Assembly: GCF_000699445.3 (NCBI RefSeq)
Contig: NC_067196.1
Location: 34,430,616 to 34,494,615, forward strand
From: Schistosoma haematobium
Taxonomy: Eukaryota > Platyhelminthes > Trematoda > Strigeidida > Schistosomatidae
Direction of reading: 5' to 3'
DNA length: 64,000 nt
In this document: positions 51,801-60,800 of the stretch, piece by piece
How the letters are laid out: each line of letters opens with the position of its first letter
Numbering within the stretch: position 1 is the stretch's first letter
Made by a program: the position numbers and the translations under genes
Notes under the pieces: generated by a model
The model's input: only the letters and a program-made list of their open reading frames with translations
What the model was told of the DNA's origin: nothing
Databases searched by the model: none

Positions 51801-54800
51801 TGGTTGTAAACGTTACTGATCAATGATTTTAGTTAAAGCTTAATGATTTATTAGTTCGTTTTATGAACATGTATTGTACCTGGTAAACAATTTGCACTCA
51901 TACAATATTATGAAATATTTTACTCTATACAATTGACAGGAAATATATCCCTTGTAAAAAACTAAATATTAGTGTCAAAATAGTTACAGGCTATGTGAAA
52001 TTATAAAGGTATTAATAATTAATTTATTATTACTGTTTCTCGTGATGTAAAGAACAACATGCAAAAACTTATATAACGTGTTACTTTTTCTTTTAAAACA
52101 GTCTTCACAAACTATTTATGATAAGTAGTGTTGTTAAAAAAAACTCCATCTGGAGGTCACCTAAGGTTTCTGCATGTCCCAAGCCTATGTAAAGAACGAG
52201 AGTTGAGTGTGAAGTTCGCAACCACACCTCGTATACAGGAACAATACTATAAAAAGTTAACTAGTATCACTAGAAAAATAACAAGTATGTAGATTAGAAG
52301 TAAAAACTTATGAAAACGTTTCTTATCATAGTGATGAATATTCTGTTTGCCTTATAAATGATTTTTCACAGATTGGAATCATAAGTCAGTTGAAGCTAGA
52401 CCACCATTGAAAACCTGGAAGCACTGGACAGCCGTTTCTTCCTAGTATGGGACTCCTCAGCAGTGCACATCCACGATCCCGCTTCACCGGATTCGAACCT
52501 AGAACCTATCGGTCTCGCGCGTGTACGCTTAACCGCTAAACCACTGAGCCGGTCAGCATGCAACAGTGTTAATGTCTAACTTCAACGAATTCAGGAAATT
52601 GCGCCACCGTACACCATTGTCTTCAGTGATTTGGTATCTCATAACAGACCTGGTTGAACTCCACTGGTCACTGCTTCTCACTAGAACTCCAGGAAATGCC
52701 TCTTGAAGCCAGTCACTAGTGAGCAGATGATTATTTTCAGAAGGGCTTTTGTGGAGATTTTAGTAATTTCAATAGTTGAAATCATGTGTCAATTGAAGCT
52801 AGACCACCATGGAAAACATGGTGTATGGTGGCGCAGTTTCATGGATTAGCTGAAGTTAGACTTCGTTAGACACTGTTGAATGCCGACTCAGTGGTTTAGT
52901 TGTTAAGCGCTCACGTGCGAGACTGATAGGTCCTGGGTTTGAATCTCGCGAAGCGGGATCGTGGATGCGCACTGCTGAGGAGTCCCATACTAGGACGAAA
53001 CGGCCGTCCAGTGCTCCCAGGTTTTCAATAGTGGTCTAGCTTCAACTGACTCATGATTTCAATCTGTGAAAATTTCTAAAATCTCCACAAACCCCTTCTG
53101 ATTATAAATGATTCTCAAATGATTTTCGCACAGGCTGTGACTTTGTATATTACAATATTAAGTATATATTATGTATAAAGGAAATATGAAATAAAAGACG
53201 ATGATTGATTGCAAATTTCAAGGTTATTTTTCAGTGAAACCTCATAAAACGTTTTCAATGATCTAGATGTAAACGTGACTATCACTTAACATATGATTTT
53301 GTGAAATGATGTGTATATTTTGTCTAACCGTTTATAAATGTTGAGAAAACTCTAGTTTTAATTCAAAAAAAGTTTTTTCTTTTGAAAAAATAAGTAAACA
53401 CGATAAGTTCGTTCTTAACATTTCCTTGATTGTTGGAAAGTTGTCAAATAACAAGTTTTTAGTTGGGAAATATCGGTATATTGGATAGGTGGTAATCATC
53501 AGATATTTTAAAGTATATTTGAATGTGATTGTTTAAAGCTCGAAAGAATTTTAAGTATTGAGAAAACGTTTTCTCAACACTTAAATAAATTTGACTATTA
53601 GTTATAGCATCTAATGGTATATAAACTTCTAAAACTAGGAATATTGGAAACATTAAAAAATAATTCAGCTTTAATTTTGAAGTTAGAATGTGGATCTGAA
53701 CAAAAGAGTTTTAGATTAAACAAATCCCATGTCCTGAACTTTACTTCAGGCCAATATCTGTTAACTATATTGTTTTGTGTATAGTTTGTTCATGCATTAA
53801 AGTGGCTTCACATAATGATTTTGTCTACAAAATAATTATGATCATGAAAACCACCAGTTGAAGTTAGACATTAACACCGTTGGATGCTGGCTCAGTGGTC
53901 TGGTGGTTAAGCGATCGCGTGCGAGACTGATAGGTCCTGGGTTTGAATCTCACGAAGCGGGATCGTGGATGCGCACTGCTGAGGAGTTCCACAATAGGAC
54001 GGAATGGCCATCTAGTGCTTCCGGGTTTTCCAACTAATCCATGAAACTGCGCCACCATACACCATGTTTTCCATGGTGGTCTAGCTTCAATTGACTCATA
54101 ATCTCAACTATTGAAATTACTACAATCTCCACAAAACCCCTTCTGATAATAATAATACTTGTTGTGTTCATTTTCTTTGGTTTGATTACAAAAAATAATT
54201 ATTAGTATAAAGCATGTAAACTGCTATGAAGTTTATGACTTATAAGCATTTAGCTTGTGAAAATTTACAAAATATTTCAGGCATTTGTAGACAAGGATTA
54301 GTTGCCATTCATATTCACTTATAAATGATTACGCTCATTACTTCTGCCATGATATCTCCTTACATTGCTAAATATATTTGATGCACGAATTCTATAGTGA
54401 TTTCTTCACGTTTATTCAAAGAATAGAGAAAGACGAAAACATATGAACCACCGTCATGGTAATTCTCGAGTTTCTCAGTAATAACAACGGCGATCGGTTT
54501 AATACATTTTCTGAAAGCACACACAAACACATGGTTAGTAGACATTCGTAGTTATTTAAAATGAATCAAAGACAGAAACGTTCATGGCAATAAGTGAATA
54601 TCGTGAAAAATGGAGTGTTAAAAGCCTAAGTAGACCACTGTTATTTGATAGAAGTTAACACGTTGTATCTTTTATATCATACAATCGAAAGATTGAAACA
54701 TATTTAGTTCAAATTTATACAGCACTGAAGAACAATGTTTCTATTTGACTAAGCAATTACTAAATCGAATGAACCAGTAAATTTTGATAGGCATTATTTT

Positions 54801-57800
54801 AGAGATGAGTAACTTTCTATAAAAAATGGATGGATGGATGGAAAATAGCAAGTTACTAACACTAAAACAGCTAGTTAAAATACTACTTGACTAGGAAATT
54901 CAAGTAATTAACTGATATTCTGAGTAAAGATTCTTAATGATACAGATAGTATGATAGAACATAGTTTGGTATAGTGCAATAAACTTGAATAATAAGTATT
55001 ATTTTTGTACTAATAATGTGTTTTGTTGTCAAAAAACTAAAATACATCTGTTTTTAGTCAGATCGTATTCAAATTGGCTAATGGTAGTAAACAAAGGCTT
55101 TTTACACCCCTAATAACAAGTGATATATACTGTTAAAGGCAATCTGACATGCGTTGTCCAGAAAGTATGTTTCTTTTCGGGAAAACTGAAGTCGACTAAT
55201 TTATGCTTAAAACAGTGGTTATTGATCAGTCACTTATGTGCAACACAGAATCCAGTATATAAGCGCTTCGATTTAATTTTCTGCACCACACTAGAACTGT
55301 GAGATAACATTATTCTAACAAATTCCAGGAGAAGCGAAGCAATAACAGCGTCATGGAGAAAACATGGATTTATCGAATGAAAAGGAACGATAAGACAATT
55401 TAAGAATCTGTGGTCTGAGTAAAGACAAAGAGTGACTGGACCTGATTCATTATGAAAGATCATGTGCTATATCACCTAAGGTCTCTAAATAATGGTTGCA
55501 ATAATTACGTGGAAATTAACTAGGTAGTCTGTACCTACCTATATGGCTGAGTCCAGCAGTTAGTGACCTCATATACTGACACCACAATTCAGTTTAGTAG
55601 CCTCTTTTTTCCCTCCAGCCTACTTCCAAACCAGACATAGCCAACATATATGCCAACCACCTCTGTCGATGAAGATTCATAAACTCATCAACCGGTTTGT
55701 TATCTTTATGTAGTGTTCCATGTTCAACTCAAGAGACACAAGCGATACTTTGAAACCACTACTGTTAATGGTCATTTTTCGCACCAATAGTGTAAAATGG
55801 AACGAACAAATGTTGAGCAAACTCGTCCTTTGGTTAGCAGATGGATGTCTCACCTACTCCTCCAGTGACACAAGGGGGAAAGCCCATACTCCGTTTTTCA
55901 GTCTGTTACTATATTTCGTCTAACACCAACCCATCAGGACTCATGAGACTCCTAAGATGTGGTTGATGTGCTCAATTATCTTTCCTCCTACTGTTGGTCC
56001 AGGCGTTAAAATAAACCAGTCTTGACGCAACATTTTGCATTTCAAGGGAAAAAACTTATCCCAAATATGCCTACACTGTTGGTTAACGTAGCCGGGAGAC
56101 TGTGCGCTTTGTCAGCATCTTCACTAAACAGCACTATATCATCTGCCCATTCGAAGTCAGAAAGTGAATACCCTAGTAGCGCATCGACCCTTAAAATGTT
56201 AGAAGATGAGAGCATTATCTTTGAAAGGATATTTATGAGAGAGTCAAGTAAGAAAGAAGAAAGTGGAGAACCCTGAAGAACGCTATTTGAGGTTGGCAAT
56301 TTTGATAACAGTCACTATATGCTTTAATACGACCATTAGTGTCAGAAAAAAGGTTTGTACAAGTTTAACGTAATTCTTTGGTACGCCTTTAAATGATAGA
56401 CACTCTCAGAAGACATTTCGACCAATTGAGTTGAATACTGTCTTAAGGTCAAGGAGTACATCTCTAGTCTGGTGTCGAGAAGTATGTTTGTTTTCCAGGA
56501 CCTATCAAAGGGCGAATATCTGGTCGGTATGTCCAGGTCCAGGTTTGAAACCAACTTGACTATTAGTTATATGTTCTTTAACACATTTCCTTAACCTGTC
56601 ATTTTTATCCATTGCTTTCGAATTCGTAACCATTTATATTGTCATAGGTCTTATTTATTTGTCATGCTTTATCATCCTATCTACCATTATTTCTTAATTT
56701 TAGGCACGTAAAAATGGACGGACTCTTATGAAACGTATTTATTATCCAAGTAAATCCTCTAATTCATTTCCCGATCTGTCACATTGTCCTGTGTATGAAT
56801 GTAGTGTAAGTCATACGATTCAGCAAGCTGACTTAGTTGTTTTTGAAAATGATGCAGAACTTAGTAGATTAAAGAAACAAAAGAATCAATCTTGGCTGAT
56901 TTATCATCTTGAATCTCCACGACATTTTTCATTCCCTACGTTCAAAAACTTGGTAAGTAATAAATTTATGCATTGTTTCATGTCAGTTCATTAAATTTTA
57001 ATCCGACCATTACTGACTGAATAGTTTTTCACCATTTATATTCCCTATAGACTAATTCAATTAAAACCATTTTATTTATTTACATTCACTTGATGTGACG
57101 AAATAAATCAGTGTTTATTCCTAGAATTATTTTTTGTTTACTGAAAATCATCTGATGAATTGACAATTATGAGTAAATATTTCAGATTCATATACTAACT
57201 ATGTGTTTCCACTGACAAAATAATACCGTTTTTGACGAGACTAAAATTTATGGACGAACCAATCAAGTATAAAATAAGGGGTAACGGATTTTGGCGCGAA
57301 ACTCACTCAACCATTTGGCTAAATAAAGTCTTGGCATTATAGCTGTTAGTTCGTGATGAAAATCTAATTTCTAACATTAATCATCAACTGTAAATCGAAA
57401 TTCGGATTCATCACATTAATTTATAACCCTCACATGGTCCCAGTTATCAGGTGGACACTCTCAAGGTCACTTTAGCGTCGCTGAAACGTCGTTCATAAAT
57501 TATAGTCCCATCGCTTGATTGGTATCATGAAATTCATTTATAGATCTGAATAGATCTATATGTATGCATACAATCAGAGTTAGAAAGATGAATCTGAAAT
57601 ATACTGTCGAATTAAAATTCAGATTTTTCATTGGTGAGTATCAATAACTATATTTATTTATTTTCTTAATGTAACTTTTTTTGGTTAATATTAATCCGAT
57701 ATAATTTTAGCATGTTTAAACTTTTAAACTTGTAAAAATATGTAATGCTATTTAGTGCCCACATGACTTGTTCTAGCTGATTTCAAACACCGTTGAGGAT

Positions 57801-60800
57801 TATATGATAACGGTTACGAGGGTGATTGTTTAACAAAGCACAGACACTACAAATCATCATACTATCCAAATGGAGTCTGATCTCGGGTCAATAAAAATAC
57901 TTGAATAAACAAAGTATGATATAAGGTGTTTATTAACTCCTTTAGTAATACATTTCCAATAAATGAACTAACAAAACTCTGCAACATCTTCAAATCACAT
58001 TATCTGTATGTCATATTTTAATTTTACCGAAGTTAATAAAGACATTGTTAAGTCTTCATACACGTTTTACCGTATTTATTCTTTCAATCTTCAAAAAAGA
58101 ATTTGGATATCTTTTTCGTTTGCATATTATTTCCGTATTACGTATTGTATTTTTCTGACTAAACATGAAATTAAATAGAGCTAGAACGAACAGGGATGCA
58201 GAATAATATGAATTCTTTATATTTCGTGGTATCTCATCAGCTGCTTACAACCAAATATGTATTAGAATTTTACATTGAGGTAAGATCTAGTGTGAAACAA
58301 TTGACATAAGTGAATGTAAAGAATTGGAATAAGAAAGGTTATCAGTAATAACTACATACATGTGTGCAAGAACAGGTTGGAGGTCATTCGGTGTTAGAAT
58401 AAAAAAAGCATTAGGGGTGGATGATCTAATAACCGAGTGACAGATAATAAAAATTTTGTAATAATTTTAGAAGTAATAAAGGGTTTGCACAAGATTCCTG
58501 GAATTAAAAATCTGGTAAGATGAGTTGAGCAATAATTAAACAAAATTTGATGAGTTAAAATAATTTAAGAGAATTGAGTGAGTGGAAATGTGTGGGTGAA
58601 GAGGGTGGTTTAAGTGTACATAAAATAAAAATTCGGTAATGAAACAGAAATATAACAAACTAAGCATTAACAAAATAAAACTAACGATCAAAAACCTGAT
58701 CTATGTATTCAAAAAGATACAGTAATAAACTTATTACTATCCCGGTAATTCAATTTCCAGTCATTAGTTTTATTTCTGTACTTCATTCGATTATTACACC
58801 ACTCACCCCTCGTGCTTTTTTGATTCTAACACCGAATGACCTCCAACCTGTTCTTGCACACATGTATGTAGTTATTACTGATAACCTTTCTTATTCCAAT
58901 TCTTTACATTCACCTATTTCAATTGTTTCACAATATATCATACCTCAATGTAAAATCATAATACATATTTGGTTGTGAGATAGTGGAGAAGATTTGTAGC
59001 TCAGGTGGATGATTTTGACAGAGTTTTGTTCTCTAAGCTGGATGGTTTGGTCGTGGAGCTTTCACCGCTCTTCTGAATGACGTCATCAGCACAGACTTCT
59101 ACTTGATGATGTCGTCCAGACGAACAATAAAAGCTCCACGACTAAACTATCCAGCTCAGAGAACAAAACTCCATCAAAATAATATCATTAATGTGTATAA
59201 AATAAGCTAAAGAATATTAGTTGTTAACTGATATATGAAGTGGGATATTATAACGTAAATGTATGGTATATGGTTTTTATTCATTGAATTTTATATTACC
59301 TGTTGTAATCTTGTTAATATCATGCAGTATTATTGATATCAATCCTATTGAATGGTACTTTAGATTATCTCTTCTTATATTTATACACTAATCATTATTG
59401 GTATTTCAACAAAATAAAATCAATTTTCAATTTTACTTATAGATTAATTTTACCGCTACATATACAGTGGATTCAACTATAGTTACACCATATTATAAAT
59501 ATGTACCATTTTCAGATATGGTGCCAAAAGATTTAAATCATTCAATTGAATTTGATAAAGATTTTTCTAATGGTAAAACTAAAATGATTGCATGGTTTGT
59601 AAGTAATTGTAATGGTGGTGGTCCACGAATGAATTATGCTAAGGAATTAATGAAATATATCAAAGTAAGAAAAATATCAATAATAACCTAATCTATAAAC
59701 AATTTTTTGTTGTTTATTTATTCAATTAATTTATTAATAATCATTATTACAATATAGATTTATTACATAACTGTAAACTTATATGTAATCATATTGGTAA
59801 TTGTTGATTTTCACAGATTGAAATCATGAGTCAGTTGAAGCTAGACCACCATTGAAAACCGTCCAGTGCTTCCAGGTTTTCAATGGTGGTCTAGCTTCAA
59901 CTGGCTCATGATTTCAATCTGTGAAAATTTCCGAAAATCTCCACAAACCCCTTCTGATAATTGTTGATTTGTTTTTCTTTTAAAATTTGTAAAAAAAAAA
60001 AGAAAAATAATTCACTTAGTGATAAACAATATTAAAATGAATATTGATTTAACTTTGTATTTTCATTTACTTTTTTCTAAAAAAAACTAGGCCATATCAA
60101 CGGTTAAAATAGATTAAGTTACAGGTTAATCAATATTTGAGATTATTATTGAGTCAAATAAAAATATAAGTGAAAAAATAAACTCATGTAATTAATCAGT
60201 AAAAGTTACTTATTAATTTTGTGATTGACAAAGTTCAAGTTGATTAGATTGTGTGAATGAAGAGAGTGATTTGTTCATCTATTTAAAAATTAATAATCAG
60301 ACAACTTTTATTGAAGAGATCGTGACAATTTTGAAATTAAAAGTTTTGAAGTGAATTCTGTTGTGAAAGGTAACTTTTACCATAAATTGATGTTAGTTGA
60401 AGAAGTGATGAAAATTAGTTAGTGTTTCACATTAGATATTCCAAGATGCCTACAACTAACAATTATTCGTTAAAGGTCCCCGTCTTCTAATTATTCGTTA
60501 CAAAATATTCTTAAAACATCCTCAAAAATCTTGACAAAATTAGGCTAAATAATCTTTAAGTTAAGCAGTTATTTGAACACTAGGTATTGTCTAAATAAAG
60601 TTATTGATAGTTGGAAGTGTATCTCATCACTTATAATGACGATGAGGATAATTGTATTGTGAGATAAATTTATTTCTGAAGAATTTACTGCAACAGTAAA
60701 CAATTGTCAAGCTCCTTTTTGTTTCTATTCTAATGGTTTTGTTTTGTGCTACCTGAAACATCACGAAACGTTGATTCAATCATGTCTACTACACATTTGT

